Positions 43,520 through 52,469 of a stretch of DNA of 64,000 bases are shown piece by piece. The notes under the pieces were generated by a model. The model was given only the letters and a program-made list of their open reading frames with translations, was not told the DNA's origin and did not search any database. How positions within the stretch are numbered: position 1 is the first letter of the stretch; every line of letters begins with the position of its first letter. This stretch comes from Nonomuraea solani (GTDB taxonomy: Bacteria; Actinomycetota; Actinomycetes; Streptosporangiales; Streptosporangiaceae): contig NZ_FNVT01000002.1 in the NCBI RefSeq assembly GCF_900108335.1, positions 310,001-374,000 on the forward strand. The letters are read 5' to 3'. The translations under genes were made by a program, and so were the position numbers.

Positions 43520-43657
43520 CGGCCCATCCTTTCTGTGACCGCCTTCAGGCGCTTGAGGGCTTCACGAAAGAGCTCCGTCCGGGTCTGTGGGAATCATGAC
43601 AGGAACCGATGCGACGCCATCCTTGATCACGCGCAGTGCCGGGAGGAAGTCCCTCAC
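43516..43657 (-). pseudogene. possible remnant of the gene upstream of the HicB-like gene
   Basis: Just upstream and overlapping the HicB-like ATG as ATGA, one frame reads LFREALKRLKAVTERMGR to the stop, but an in-frame TGA breaks it a few codons earlier. A second frame (GTG at 43657: VRDFLPALRVIKDGVASVP, then VMIPTDPD) seems to supply the preceding part. A short coupled gene with its own frameshift would explain both. The evidence is only the 4-bp overlap and helix-like composition; no family is recognised. Confidence 0.35.
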
Positions 43658-43672
43658 TGGGCTAGGGAGTGG

Positions 43673-44140
43673 TCAGGCAGGTGCGGCTCTGTCCATCGTC
43701 GGGTGGCTTGGGCCGTAGAGCCGGATGTCCAGGTCAAGGGGGCCGAGCCGGTCCAGGATCAGTGGGTGCACCGCCGACCAGGGCAGCCCGCCGTGACCGC
43801 AGCCGAGGGGCGGCACGGCGACGCTCTGGAGGTCGAGCTCGACCAGGAGGCGGGCCAGGTCGTCGAGGCCGGCGTCGATGTCGTCCAGGCGGGAACGTTG
43901 CCGCCAGTGGCGCTTGGTCGGGAAGTTGAGGACCCAGCGGTCCGCGGTCCGTACGGGGAAGACCTTGCCGGGCCGGAGGTCGCCACGGGCGCAGGCTTCG
44001 GCGTACGCAGTGAAGACCTCCGGGAAGGCGCGCTTGAACTGGAGTGCGATCCCCTTGCCCATCACACCGGCCAGGTTGACCGCGTTGACGAGCGCCTGAG
44101 CGTCGTCACCCAGCAGGTCCCCGTCCACTTCTCTGATCAT
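43673..44140 (-). CDS. macro-domain protein, DarG/TARG1-like
   Basis: The 155-residue single macro domain binds ADP-ribose. The loop NAVNLAGVMGKGIALQFKRAFPE (about 19-41) matches the DarG/TARG1/ALC1-like branch, in which the Lys after Gly-x-Gly acts in hydrolysis of ADP-ribose from DNA or protein. The second conserved loop is VAVPPLGCGHGGLPW. DarG normally neutralises the DNA ADP-ribosyltransferase DarT, but no darT is adjacent, so this is a solitary hydrolase or a relic of a toxin-antitoxin pair. The first Met fits the family. Confidence 0.88.
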   Translation of the reverse strand: MIREVDGDLLGDDAQALVNAVNLAGVMGKGIALQFKRAFPEVFTAYAEACARGDLRPGKVFPVRTADRWVLNFPTKRHWRQRSRLDDIDAGLDDLARLLVELDLQSVAVPPLGCGHGGLPWSAVHPLILDRLGPLDLDIRLYGPSHPTMDRAAPA

Positions 44141-44206
44141 TTTCCCACCCCCAGACCGTCTGGGGCAGCATGCCAGGCGCGGCCGACGTTTTGCCGGCCC
44201 GTCGGC

Positions 44207-45868
44207 TCAGAGCGTGACCGCCCCCTCCAGCAGTTCGTCGAACGGCTCCGCCGTCGTGCGGTCGATGCCGCGTAGCGGGCCGTGGTCCACGAGGTGGGAC
44301 TCGGCGTACAGACGGGCCACGAGTGCCTTGCGCCCGTCGTCGAGACCCCAGGTGGCCTGGTCCTCCAGCAGGGCGGCGGCATAGACGTCGGCCATGAACT
44401 GGGCGAGCGGATAGAGGCGTTCCTCGGCCACGGAGTACTCCAGGGCGGACCAGGCCGTGATCGCCTTGGCCAGGTCGTCGACGCGGCCGAGCACCAGGCC
44501 GGAGGTGGCCAGGCCGCGCAGGTGGTCGAGGAAGGGCAGGTGGGCCTGCTCCTTGAGCATGGCCCGCCGCACGTCGAGGCAGAGGATGTTGTCGCCGCCC
44601 TCCCAGATCGGGTTGACCTGCGCGTCGCGCAGCAGCCTGGCCACCGGCCACTGCTCGATGTAGCCGTTGCCGCCGTGCACCTCGATCGCGTCGCTGGCCG
44701 CCGTGACACCGAGCCGCGAGGCGCGCAGTTTGATCAGCGCGGGCGCGAGGCGCAGCCGGGGGCCGACGTGCCCGTCGAACAGCATCGCCTGCGCGGCCTC
44801 GACCTCGACGATCAGCTCGCTGAGCTTGCGCCGCATGAGCGGCTGCTCGATGAGCGGCCGGCCGAACGCCTCGCGCGCCCTGGCGTAGCAGATCGACTCC
44901 ACCAGCGCGCGCCTGGCCACGCCGAGGCCCATCATGGCCACGCCCAGCCGGGAGGCGTTGGTGAGCTTCATCATCGTGCCGAGCCCGGAACCGGCGCCCG
45001 AGCCGGTCCCCATCAGCGGGAACGCCTCCGCCTCGGTGAACTCCACCTCGGCCGACGCGACGGACCTGGTGCCGAGCTTGTCCTTGAGCCGCCGGATGCG
45101 CACCCCGTTGCGCCCGCCGTCGCGGCGCTCCCACAGCACCAGGAACGGCCCCACGGCCCCCTCGGGCGTCCTGGCCAGCACCACGAACGCCGAGCCGTTG
45201 GCGTTGGAGGCGAACCACTTGAACCCGGACAGCAGCCACGCGTCACCGTCGGGCACCGCCGTGGCTTCGAGGGCGGCCAGGTCGGAGCCACCGGTCCGCT
45301 CGGTGAACATCTGAGCGGCCTCGCCGGAATAGAAGCCGTTGGCGAAGATCTCCCGAACCCGATCGCGTACGTCCTCGGGCGCGTGCTTCTCGGCAAGGGA
45401 GACCACCATGTCCCCGCCCGTGCCGAGCGCGCAGCCCATCCCGATGTCGGCCTGATCGAGCAGGTACGTCCACGCGGCGGCCAGCGCCGCCGGGTTCGCC
45501 CCCTGCCCGCGCGCCTCCCCCGCGAACGACGGAGAGGTGAAGTTGTCCTCCATGAGCGCCCGCCGCGCGGTGTGGAACGACGGCGGCATGACGACCTCGC
45601 TGACGTCCCTGCCCCACTTGTCGTACTTCTCCAGCCGCGGCGGGTTCCGATCGGTCTCCTCGGCGCACTCGGCGACGAGGCCGCCCATCAGCGCGCCCAG
45701 CCTGTCGAGACGCGGCTCGGCCCAGGCGAAGCCATCGCCCAGGTGCCGCCGCATCAGCAGGCGCAGGGTGGGGTCGCAGCTCCACCAGTTGCGCCCGGCC
45801 GCGCCCTGATAGCGCTCGGTGGCGTAACGGTCGCTGCGGTCGAAAGGTTCGATGAGATACCGGCCCAT
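44207..45868 (-). CDS. acyl-CoA dehydrogenase, AidB-like long form
   Basis: This 553-residue FAD flavoenzyme is longer than classical ACADs and similar to the AidB/isovaleryl-like group. It has an N-terminal extension (WWSCDPTLRLLMRRHL), then AAQMFTERTGGSDLAALEATAV (FAD and substrate region), GFKWFASNANGSAFVVLAR, AREAFGRPLIEQPLMRRKLSELIVE and EVHGGNGYIEQWPVARLLRDAQVNPIWEGG. It oxidises an acyl-CoA or, as AidB does, may bind DNA. The ATG at 45868 fits the family start; the longer open frame is antisense to paaX. It diverges from a PaaX-like regulator across only 30 bp. Confidence 0.92.
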   Translation of the reverse strand: MGRYLIEPFDRSDRYATERYQGAAGRNWWSCDPTLRLLMRRHLGDGFAWAEPRLDRLGALMGGLVAECAEETDRNPPRLEKYDKWGRDVSEVVMPPSFHTARRALMEDNFTSPSFAGEARGQGANPAALAAAWTYLLDQADIGMGCALGTGGDMVVSLAEKHAPEDVRDRVREIFANGFYSGEAAQMFTERTGGSDLAALEATAVPDGDAWLLSGFKWFASNANGSAFVVLARTPEGAVGPFLVLWERRDGGRNGVRIRRLKDKLGTRSVASAEVEFTEAEAFPLMGTGSGAGSGLGTMMKLTNASRLGVAMMGLGVARRALVESICYARAREAFGRPLIEQPLMRRKLSELIVEVEAAQAMLFDGHVGPRLRLAPALIKLRASRLGVTAASDAIEVHGGNGYIEQWPVARLLRDAQVNPIWEGGDNILCLDVRRAMLKEQAHLPFLDHLRGLATSGLVLGRVDDLAKAITAWSALEYSVAEERLYPLAQFMADVYAAALLEDQATWGLDDGRKALVARLYAESHLVDHGPLRGIDRTTAEPFDELLEGAVTL

Positions 45869-45872
45869 ACCG

Positions 45873-45898
45873 CGAGTGTTACATATACTCGACACGCG
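45873..45898 (+). promoter_or_regulatory. shared divergent promoter of the acyl-CoA dehydrogenase and PaaX-like genes
   Basis: The 30-bp gap holds CGAGT...ACTCG (45873-45891, imperfect inside), a candidate operator. TATACT at 45884-45889 is a good plus-strand -10 element whose start site would fall at about 45896, next to the ATG at 45899. The regulator mRNA is therefore probably leaderless. AT-rich bases on the other strand can serve the dehydrogenase gene similarly. Confidence 0.5.
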
Positions 45899-46618
45899 AT
45901 GGAAGAGCGTAATGGTTCCTTGAGTGCCCGGTCGGCCGTCCTCAGCGCGCTGCTCGGCAGCCACCCGCCGCGCCTGCCGGCCCGTCACCTGGTCCGCATC
46001 GGCGCGCTGTTCGGGATCGCCGAGGGCACGGTGAGGGTGGCCTTGTCGCGGATGGTGGCGGCCGGCGACCTGACGCAGGCGGACGGCCGCTACACGCTGT
46101 CGCCGCGGCTCGTCGAGCGGCAGGCCAGGCAGGACGAGAGCCGCGATCCGCACACCAGGCCGTGGGACGGCACGTGGGAGGTGGCCGTGGTCACGGCGGA
46201 GCGGCGCGCGCCCGCCGACCGGGCCGCGTTCCGGCACACGATGGTCGCCCTGCGCCTGGCCGAGCTGCGCGAGGGCACCTGGCTGCGCCCGGCCAACCTG
46301 GTGAGGGAGTGGCCGGAGATCGTCACCGCGCAGTGCACGCTGATCGACGGCCGCCCGCACGACGACCCCACTCCCCTGCTGTGGGACCTGGACGGCTGGG
46401 CCACCGAGGCCCGCGCGCTGGAACGCGCCCTGGACCGGGCCGACGGGCTGGCCGAAGGCTTTCTGGTGTCGGCCGCGGTGCTGCGCCACCTGCTGGCCGA
46501 CCCGCTGCTGCCGGAGGAGCTGCTACCGGCCGGCTGGCCGGGCGCGGAGCTGCGGACGCGCTACGACGACTTCGACCGCCGCTACCGGGAGGTGCTCCAA
46601 CGACACCTCAGCGACTGA
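45899..46618 (+). CDS. PaaX-like transcriptional regulator
   Basis: The 239-residue protein has an N-terminal winged helix (SARSAVLSALLGSH, then LVRIGALFGIAEGTVRVALSRMVAAGDL) typical of PaaX. A central region follows (WDGTWEVAVVTAERRAPADRAAFRHTM), and then the PaaX C-terminal helical domain. PaaX represses phenylacetate genes in response to phenylacetyl-CoA; actinobacterial relatives control other acyl-CoA genes. It diverges from the acyl-CoA dehydrogenase, which is therefore the probable target. No ribosome site precedes the ATG, in line with a leaderless transcript. Confidence 0.88.
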   Translation: MEERNGSLSARSAVLSALLGSHPPRLPARHLVRIGALFGIAEGTVRVALSRMVAAGDLTQADGRYTLSPRLVERQARQDESRDPHTRPWDGTWEVAVVTAERRAPADRAAFRHTMVALRLAELREGTWLRPANLVREWPEIVTAQCTLIDGRPHDDPTPLLWDLDGWATEARALERALDRADGLAEGFLVSAAVLRHLLADPLLPEELLPAGWPGAELRTRYDDFDRRYREVLQRHLSD

Positions 46619-46634
46619 GACGCCGCAAAAAACC

Positions 46635-47663
46635 TCAGAGGCTGACGCCGAAGATGGTGCGCTTGCCCCTGAACTCGGTGACGCTCCACAACTTGCCGTC
46701 CTGCACGGTCAGGTCCTCGGGCCCGATCGGGAACGGCCTGGTCTGGAGCTGGTCACCGCTGTAGACCAGCAGCTTGCCGTTGGCGCCTGAGCCGGCCGCC
46801 TGGCTCAGGTACCACTTGCCGGAGTAGGACATCGCGCCCTGGATCTTGGGGTGCCCCATAATGAAGGCGTCGGCGGGCTCCCCACCGGCCATGCCGAGGT
46901 CCCAGCGCCCCACCCACCCGTTGGGGGCGCTCTCCTGGTATTCGCCGGTGACGAGCTTGGGCGTGCCGCCGCTGCGGTCGATCGAGACGAACGAGAAGTT
47001 CGGCCCGTCCTTGGCCAGCTCCCACGCGTCGGTCTGCGGGATCACGTAGCGGTAGCCGAACGCGTGCAGCTTGCCGCCGTGCCGCCCGACGCGCTGGTCG
47101 TCGCCCAGGTCGTTCTGGGCGGTACGCAGGTCGAGCACCTTGTTCAGGTCGAAGACGCGCAGGCCCTTCTCGGTGTCGGCGACGTAGAGGAGGTCGCCGT
47201 GGCAGGCGATGCCGCCGGCGTGGATGTTGATCGGCCCGTACGAGCCGTCGGGCTTGGCCAGCACCAGCAGTGCGTGCCGGTATTTCAGCGTCTTGGGGCT
47301 GACGAAGGAGAGCCTGATGCCCCGCTCGCCGGCCGCCGGCTTGAAATACCAGCTCACCAGGAACGCCGGCACCCCGATGGAGTCGGAGTCCTCGCTGCCG
47401 GTGAGCCCCTGCGGATACCAGTCGGCGGTGTCCTGGTCTTTGTCGTCGAAGGCGTACCAGAGCGCCGGCTTGGGCTTCATGGAGCCCATGGCCGCACCGG
47501 CGCCCTTGCTCTTCATGGTCCGGTTGGCCGCCGCCAGCACCGCCTCGACGGCGGTGCTGCCGACCTCTTCCGCCAGTTTGGCCGCCCCGTCCGCCAGATC
47601 GCCCGTCGCCCGGTTCAGGGCGTAAGGCGCTTTTTCGGTGGGAACCATCCCCGATGCCGCCAT
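46635..47663 (-). CDS. hypothetical beta-propeller-like protein
   Basis: The 342-residue protein has a helical N-terminal part (about 1-55) and then regular beta-blade-like segments such as ACHGDLLYVADTEKGLRVFDL and QGAMSYSGKWYLSQAAG, suggesting a propeller that may bind a ligand. It has no signal peptide and no recognised catalytic site. The ATG at 47663 is 3 bp after GAGAAAG; the longer frame upstream is not supported. It is convergent with the PaaX-like gene and 63 bp from the GCS2 gene on the same strand. Confidence 0.75.
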   Translation of the reverse strand: MAASGMVPTEKAPYALNRATGDLADGAAKLAEEVGSTAVEAVLAAANRTMKSKGAGAAMGSMKPKPALWYAFDDKDQDTADWYPQGLTGSEDSDSIGVPAFLVSWYFKPAAGERGIRLSFVSPKTLKYRHALLVLAKPDGSYGPINIHAGGIACHGDLLYVADTEKGLRVFDLNKVLDLRTAQNDLGDDQRVGRHGGKLHAFGYRYVIPQTDAWELAKDGPNFSFVSIDRSGGTPKLVTGEYQESAPNGWVGRWDLGMAGGEPADAFIMGHPKIQGAMSYSGKWYLSQAAGSGANGKLLVYSGDQLQTRPFPIGPEDLTVQDGKLWSVTEFRGKRTIFGVSL

Positions 47664-47726
47664 ATCTTTCTCACCTTTTCCGTCTCTTGACCAGTTTGAC
47701 GGACGGCGAAGGATCAAAGTTGACGG

Positions 47727-49124
47727 TCAATCCCACAAATGCACGGGCAATCCAGAGAGCGCGAGCTCGCGGTAGCGCCTGACGAGCCGCCGCCGGTCCC
47801 CGCCGAAGCGGGCCAGCGCCTCGCGCTGCCACACCGATCCGGTACGCCGCAGCCGTACCCGCTGCTCCATGACCCCCAGCGCGCGATCGGCGTCGTGGAC
47901 CGCCACCCCCGCTCCGAGCAGCCCCGCCCGCGCCTCGGGCAGCAGCGACAGCACCAGGTCGGCGGCCTCGAACTCGCCGTCCCTGCCGGGCCAGGAGAGC
48001 TTGGCGTCCAGCCCGTGCATGGCCGCGCGGTAGAAGTTCTGGTACGCCTCCGCGAACCGGTATCCGGTCAGGTCGCGCTCGGCCTGCGACAGCGTGAGCC
48101 CGAGCAGGAAGGCCGTGTTGGCCGCCATGTCCGCGCAGGACGGGCCCGCGGGCAGGGCGCGCAGCTCGATCCGCAGGTGGCCGCCGTCGGCCGGGTCGTA
48201 GACGGGGCGGTTCCACTGCCAGATCGTGCCCTGGTGCAGCCGCAGCTCGGGCACTTCGTGCCGCTCCGCCCCCTCGGTGAGGTCGGGCAGGATGGGGTCG
48301 TAGTCGTTCACGTACCGCTCGAACAGCTCGTGGGCCCCTTCGTACACCCAGTCGGAGCCGAACGTGACGCGCCCGTCCCTGCGCTCGCGCCGCTGCACGT
48401 CCCGGTCGTCGGCGGCCTCCTCCATCAGCGCGATCCTGGTCTCCTCCCACAGCTCGCGGCCGAGGAAGAACGGCGAGTTGCCGCACGCGGCCAGCACCGG
48501 CCCGGTGGCGAGCTGGGCGGCGTTGAACAGGCGGGCGAAACGGTCCGGCGGCGTGCGCATGTGCACCTGCCAGGAGGTGTTGGCACTCTCCAGGATCACG
48601 TCCTCGACGGACAACTCCAGGTCGTCGATCTTGACCAGGAACGGCTCCAGCCGCAGCCGCCTGATGCCCCTGCTCATCGCCCGGTAACGGTTCTGGTCAC
48701 TGATCGCGCCCACGGTGAAGTCCTCGGTGTCGAGCGTGGGCAGAATGCCGATCGGCACCGCGCCGCCGCCCTCCACCGCCCGGTCCACCGCGCTGACCGT
48801 CTCCTGGACCTCCCCGCTCAGCACCTCGAAGGGCGTGCCGGCCAGGGGCGTCGGGGTCAGGTTCACCTCGATGTTGTAGCGGCCCAGCTCCAGCACGACG
48901 CGAGGGTCGTCGAGGGCCTCCTGGACCTCGCTGTTGCGCGGCAGCGGCCGCCCCTCCTCGTCGATCAGGAACAATTCCAGCTCGGCCCCGATCGTGATCG
49001 GCCCCTGGCCGAAGCCGGGGGTATCGAGCAGCTCGCGCAGCACGGCGAGCTGCTCCTTGGCGCGCTCGCCGAAGCGGGCGAACTCTGCCTCGGTAAATCG
49101 TTCCTTATCCAGATCCCTACCCAT
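47727..49124 (-). CDS. GCS2-family carboxylate-amine ligase
   Basis: This 465-residue protein is an ATP-dependent ligase of the glutamate-cysteine ligase type 2 family. Motifs are TIGAELELFLIDEEG (metal and glutamate region, about 46-60), YNIEVNLTPTPLAG, TSWQVHMRTPP and WRP-like WNRPVYDPADGGHLRIELRALPAGPS. In actinobacteria such enzymes can make gamma-glutamyl compounds, including gamma-glutamylcysteine for ergothioneine (EgtA), but no egt genes are next to it. The ATG at 49124 is preceded by AAGGGGG; a GTG one codon earlier is possible. It is probably monocistronic. Confidence 0.88.
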   Translation of the reverse strand: MGRDLDKERFTEAEFARFGERAKEQLAVLRELLDTPGFGQGPITIGAELELFLIDEEGRPLPRNSEVQEALDDPRVVLELGRYNIEVNLTPTPLAGTPFEVLSGEVQETVSAVDRAVEGGGAVPIGILPTLDTEDFTVGAISDQNRYRAMSRGIRRLRLEPFLVKIDDLELSVEDVILESANTSWQVHMRTPPDRFARLFNAAQLATGPVLAACGNSPFFLGRELWEETRIALMEEAADDRDVQRRERRDGRVTFGSDWVYEGAHELFERYVNDYDPILPDLTEGAERHEVPELRLHQGTIWQWNRPVYDPADGGHLRIELRALPAGPSCADMAANTAFLLGLTLSQAERDLTGYRFAEAYQNFYRAAMHGLDAKLSWPGRDGEFEAADLVLSLLPEARAGLLGAGVAVHDADRALGVMEQRVRLRRTGSVWQREALARFGGDRRRLVRRYRELALSGLPVHLWD

Positions 49125-49159
49125 CACCCCCTTCTGTCCGTTTCGCCAAGGTTGACACC

Positions 49160-49870
49160 TCACCAGTCGATGGTGCCGTCATCGTGGAGATAGGCCCCGG
49201 TGGGACCGTCGGCGTCCAGCGTCGCCAGCCGTACGACGATGGCCGCGCCCTGCTCGGCGGTACGGAACCCCGAGTGATCGTTGAGGTCGGTGGCGCAGTA
49301 GCCCGGGCAGGCGGCGTTCACCTTGATCGAGGTGTCGATCAGCTCCTTGGCGTAGCTGACGGTGATCATGTTGAGCGCGGACTTCGAGGAGTTATAGGCC
49401 ATCAGGTTGACCGGCCAGAACGGGCTCTCCTTGTCCAGGGCCAGGCTCAGCGAGCCGAGCTCGCTCGACATGTTCACGATCCGGCCGGACTCCGAGCGGC
49501 GCAGCAGCGGCAGCATGGCGTTGGTCACGGTGACGACGCCGAAGACGTTCGTCTCGTAGACCTCCCTGACCTGCGCCGTCGTGGTGGCACTGGGGACGAG
49601 CGCGGTGTGGTCGCCGCTGATGCCGGCGTTGTTGACCAGGACGTCGAGCCGGCCGTACTCGCTCTCGATCCACTTCGCGGCGGCCGTGGCGCTCCCCTCG
49701 TCGGTCACGTCGAGGCGTACGTACGGCTGCCCGAGGCGCTCGGCGGCGGCCCGGCCGCGCTCCTCGTCGCGGGCTCCCACGATCGTGGTGACGCCCTGCC
49801 CGGCCAGCAGCCGCGCGGCCTCATAGCCGATTCCCTTGTTGGCCCCCGTGATAAGGGCGATCTTCGTCAT
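49160..49870 (-). CDS. short-chain dehydrogenase/reductase
   Basis: The 236-residue classical SDR shows TGANKGIG (cofactor loop, residues 8-15), NNAG, IVNMSSELGS with the catalytic Ser, and AYNSSKSALN with Tyr and Lys of YxxxK (here YNSSK). It is similar to carbonyl reductase-like SDRs that act on xenobiotic or secondary-metabolite carbonyls with NADPH. The ATG at 49870 was chosen because MTKIALITGANKG is the natural start. It diverges from an MmyB-type regulator, a very common actinobacterial pairing, which probably represses it. Confidence 0.93.
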   Translation of the reverse strand: MTKIALITGANKGIGYEAARLLAGQGVTTIVGARDEERGRAAAERLGQPYVRLDVTDEGSATAAAKWIESEYGRLDVLVNNAGISGDHTALVPSATTTAQVREVYETNVFGVVTVTNAMLPLLRRSESGRIVNMSSELGSLSLALDKESPFWPVNLMAYNSSKSALNMITVSYAKELIDTSIKVNAACPGYCATDLNDHSGFRTAEQGAAIVVRLATLDADGPTGAYLHDDGTIDW

Positions 49871-49919
49871 GTCTTCACGTTCGCGCAGGTCAGAGACGTA
49901 CGGGAGAGACCCGCGGATG

Positions 49920-49942
49920 CTGGGACCAGCGGTACCACCCAG
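49920..49942. promoter_or_regulatory. inverted repeat between the SDR and its regulator, candidate operator
   Basis: Arms CTGGG (49920-49924) and CCCAG (49938-49942) flank a 13-bp centre containing GGTACC. It sits in the 103-bp divergent region, about where the MmyB-type regulator would bind to control both genes. Confidence 0.45.
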
Positions 49943-49973
49943 AGGACGGCCAGCGTCACCGATGATGGAAGGT

Positions 49974-50804
49974 ATGAACCGCGACGAACTGGCCGCATTC
50001 CTTCGCGACAGACGTGCCCGCGTCGCCCCGGCCGAGGTGGGCCTGCCGAGCGGCGAGCGCCGCCGCACGCCCGGCCTGCGCCGGCAGGAGGTCGCGCAGC
50101 TCGCGGGCATGTCGATCGACTACTACATCCGGCTGGAACAGGGCCGGGGCCCGCACCCGTCGAGGCAGGTGCTCAACGCGCTGGGCAGGGCGCTCATGCT
50201 GACCACGGACGAGCGCGCCCACCTGCTGCGCCTGGCGGGCCAGCCCATGGACACGCCGCGGATCAGGGAGGACATCCCGGACAGCCTGCTGCACCTGATC
50301 TCCTTCATGGAGGAGATCCCGGCCTACGTGCTCGACGCCCGCTACGACATCCGCGCCTGGAACCCCCTGGCCAGCGCGCTGATGGGCGATCTGGACGGCC
50401 AGACGCCGAAAGAGCGCAACGTGCTCCGCTGGGTCTTCATGTCGCCCAACATCGCCGAGCACCTCGGCGACGAGGAGAAGGGCCGCTTCGCCCGCGCCTC
50501 GGTCGCCGACCTGCGGGTGGCGGCCGGCCGCTACCCGGACGACAAGGGGCTGCAGGCGCTGGTCACCGAGATGCTCGGGCTCAGCCCGCACTTCGCCGAG
50601 CTGTGGGCCCGGCACGAGGTCGAGGTACGCAGGGAGCAGCGCAAACGGGTCAACCATCCCCTGGTCGGCCCGATCGACACGATCTGCCAGGTGATGCCGG
50701 TGCCCGACCGCGACGACCTGCGTCTCGTGCTCTACACCACCGAACCCGGGTCCGACTCGCACCGGGCCTTGCGCGAGCTGCGGCAATTGACTCTAAGCTC
50801 ATGA
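49974..50804 (+). CDS. helix-turn-helix regulator with MmyB-like ligand domain
   Basis: The 276-residue protein has an XRE-type helix-turn-helix ([48 protein letters not shown]), the hallmark of this group. An MmyB-like PAS-related domain follows, with [22 protein letters not shown] and [10 protein letters not shown]. The group commonly binds fatty-acid-like ligands and represses a divergent oxidoreductase. The ATG at 49974 gives the usual [10 protein letters not shown] start; two ATGs 9 and 12 bp upstream are possible. It ends one base before the alcohol dehydrogenase ATG, so the two are probably co-transcribed. Confidence 0.9.
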   Translation: MNRDELAAFLRDRRARVAPAEVGLPSGERRRTPGLRRQEVAQLAGMSIDYYIRLEQGRGPHPSRQVLNALGRALMLTTDERAHLLRLAGQPMDTPRIREDIPDSLLHLISFMEEIPAYVLDARYDIRAWNPLASALMGDLDGQTPKERNVLRWVFMSPNIAEHLGDEEKGRFARASVADLRVAAGRYPDDKGLQALVTEMLGLSPHFAELWARHEVEVRREQRKRVNHPLVGPIDTICQVMPVPDRDDLRLVLYTTEPGSDSHRALRELRQLTLSS

Positions 50805-50805
50805 G

Positions 50806-51843
50806 ATGCGTGCGGTTGCCTTTGACATCTTCGGTGGTGAGCTCGATGTGCGTGAGCTGCCCGACCCCTCCCCCGCCCGGCACGGAGCGGTGATCAGAGT
50901 CGAGGCGACCGGGCTGTGTCGTTCGGACTGGCACGGCTGGCAAGGGCACGATCCCGATATCAGGGCACTTCCACACGTCCCGGGGCACGAGCTGGCGGGC
51001 GTGATCGAGGCCGTCGGCTCCGACGTGCGCGGCTGGCTGCCGGGAGCGCGCGTCACCCTTCCCTTCGTCTGCGCCTGCGGCTCCTGCCCGTCGTGCGCCA
51101 CCGGCGAGCAGCAGGTGTGCGAGCGTCAGACGCAGCCGGGCTTCACCCATTGGGGCTCGTTCGCCGAATTCGTGGCCATCGACCACGCCGACGTCAACCT
51201 GATCGCCGTCCCCGAGGACATGGCCTACGCGACCGCGGCCGGGCTCGGCTGCCGCTTCGCCACCGCGTTCCGCGCCGTGGCGCAGGTGGGCGAGGTGCGT
51301 CCCGGCGAGTGGGTGGCCGTGCACGGCTGTGGCGGCGTGGGGCTGTCCGCAGTGATGATCGCGACGGCGGCCGGCGCCCGGGTGGTGGCGATCGACATCA
51401 GCACCGACGCCCTCCACCTGGCCGAGGTGGCGGGCGCCACCCACTTCGTCAACGGCTCGGCGGGCGACGCGGCGGCCCAGGTCAGAGAGCTGACCAGGGG
51501 TGGCGCGCACGTGTCCATCGACGCGCTGGGCAGCCCCGGCACATGCGCGGCCTCGATCGAGAGCCTGCGCCGCCGGGGCCGCCACGTGCAGGTGGGCCTG
51601 CTGCCCGGCGGTGCGACGCCGGTGCCGATGGACCGGGTGATCGGCCACGAGCTGCGGCTGCTGGGCAGCCACGGCATGGCCGCGCACGCCTACCCGCCGA
51701 TGCTGGAGATGATCAGGGCCGGCATCCTGCACCCCGACCAGCTCGTCACCCGCACCATCGGGCTCGCGGACGCGGGCAAGGCGCTGGCCTCGATCGGCTC
51801 GGTGCCGGGCGTCACGATGATCACTCCTCGATCTGCACTCTGA
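50806..51843 (+). CDS. zinc-dependent alcohol dehydrogenase (MDR superfamily)
   Basis: The 345-residue protein has the catalytic zinc ligand region [10 protein letters not shown] with [16 protein letters not shown]. The structural zinc cysteines are in [18 protein letters not shown], and the Rossmann motif [15 protein letters not shown] lies near residue 170. The acidic residue in VAIDIS suggests NAD preference. It oxidises an alcohol or reduces an aldehyde of unknown identity. It follows the MmyB-type regulator by one base and overlaps the convergent CMD-family gene by 23 bp. Confidence 0.93.
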   Translation: MRAVAFDIFGGELDVRELPDPSPARHGAVIRVEATGLCRSDWHGWQGHDPDIRALPHVPGHELAGVIEAVGSDVRGWLPGARVTLPFVCACGSCPSCATGEQQVCERQTQPGFTHWGSFAEFVAIDHADVNLIAVPEDMAYATAAGLGCRFATAFRAVAQVGEVRPGEWVAVHGCGGVGLSAVMIATAAGARVVAIDISTDALHLAEVAGATHFVNGSAGDAAAQVRELTRGGAHVSIDALGSPGTCAASIESLRRRGRHVQVGLLPGGATPVPMDRVIGHELRLLGSHGMAAHAYPPMLEMIRAGILHPDQLVTRTIGLADAGKALASIGSVPGVTMITPRSAL

Positions 51844-52321
51844 GCGTCCTGAGCACGAGCGCCAGCATGGCGTAGTGGGCGACGAGCATGACCAGCTCCA
51901 TCCGGCCGACCTCGTCGTAGCGGTCGCAGAGCGCCGCCCAGGTCGCGTCGGTCAAGTCGCCGGCGTAGTGGAGGTCGTCGGCCACCTGCAGCACGAGCCG
52001 GTCCTCGACCGACCAGAGGGCGTCAGCCTGGCGTACGGACTCGATCTCCTGCTCGGTGAGGCCGGCCGCGAGGCCCAGGCGGGTGTGATGGGCCCACTCG
52101 TAGGCGCTGCCGCAATGGTGGGCCGTGCGCAGAATGGCCAGCTCCCGGTCGCGCGCGGGCAGTGTGCCGTTCAGCAGCGCACCGCCGAAACGCCGCCACT
52201 CCCGGTACAGGACGGGGTGACGGGCCAGGGTGGCGAACACGTTGTACGGATTGGCCTTGATGAAGTCGTCCCATTCATCCGGGGGAAGGGGCGGTACGCG
52301 GGGATTCATGAGCGTTAGCAT
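51821..52321 (-). CDS. carboxymuconolactone decarboxylase (CMD/AhpD) family protein
   Basis: The 166-residue protein shows the CMD pattern [30 protein letters not shown] near residues 58-87. Only one Cys of the AhpD CxxC pair is present, replaced by C-G-S-A, so peroxidase activity is unlikely and a lyase or binding role is more plausible. The ATG at 52321 has AAAGGTGG 4 bp upstream and is preferred to the ATG four codons later. It may be monocistronic. Confidence 0.87.
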   Translation of the reverse strand: MLTLMNPRVPPLPPDEWDDFIKANPYNVFATLARHPVLYREWRRFGGALLNGTLPARDRELAILRTAHHCGSAYEWAHHTRLGLAAGLTEQEIESVRQADALWSVEDRLVLQVADDLHYAGDLTDATWAALCDRYDEVGRMELVMLVAHYAMLALVLRTLRVQIEE

Positions 52322-52469
52322 GCCCCACCTTTAGGGCACTGGATAGGACGCCGCCTCTCCGGCCGAGTACGCTTTTCCGTCCGAAATTCAAGGACTTTTC
52401 AGCATGAGGTCAATACGGCAGGATTAAGGAGCCCGCCGACGTTGCCAGCACTGTCGACCGCAAGGACGC

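Noticed and set aside
44207..46489. N-terminal extension of the acyl-CoA dehydrogenase by 207 codons
   Set aside because: It lies antisense to the PaaX-like gene and spans the divergent promoter; homologous proteins start at MGRYLIEPFD.
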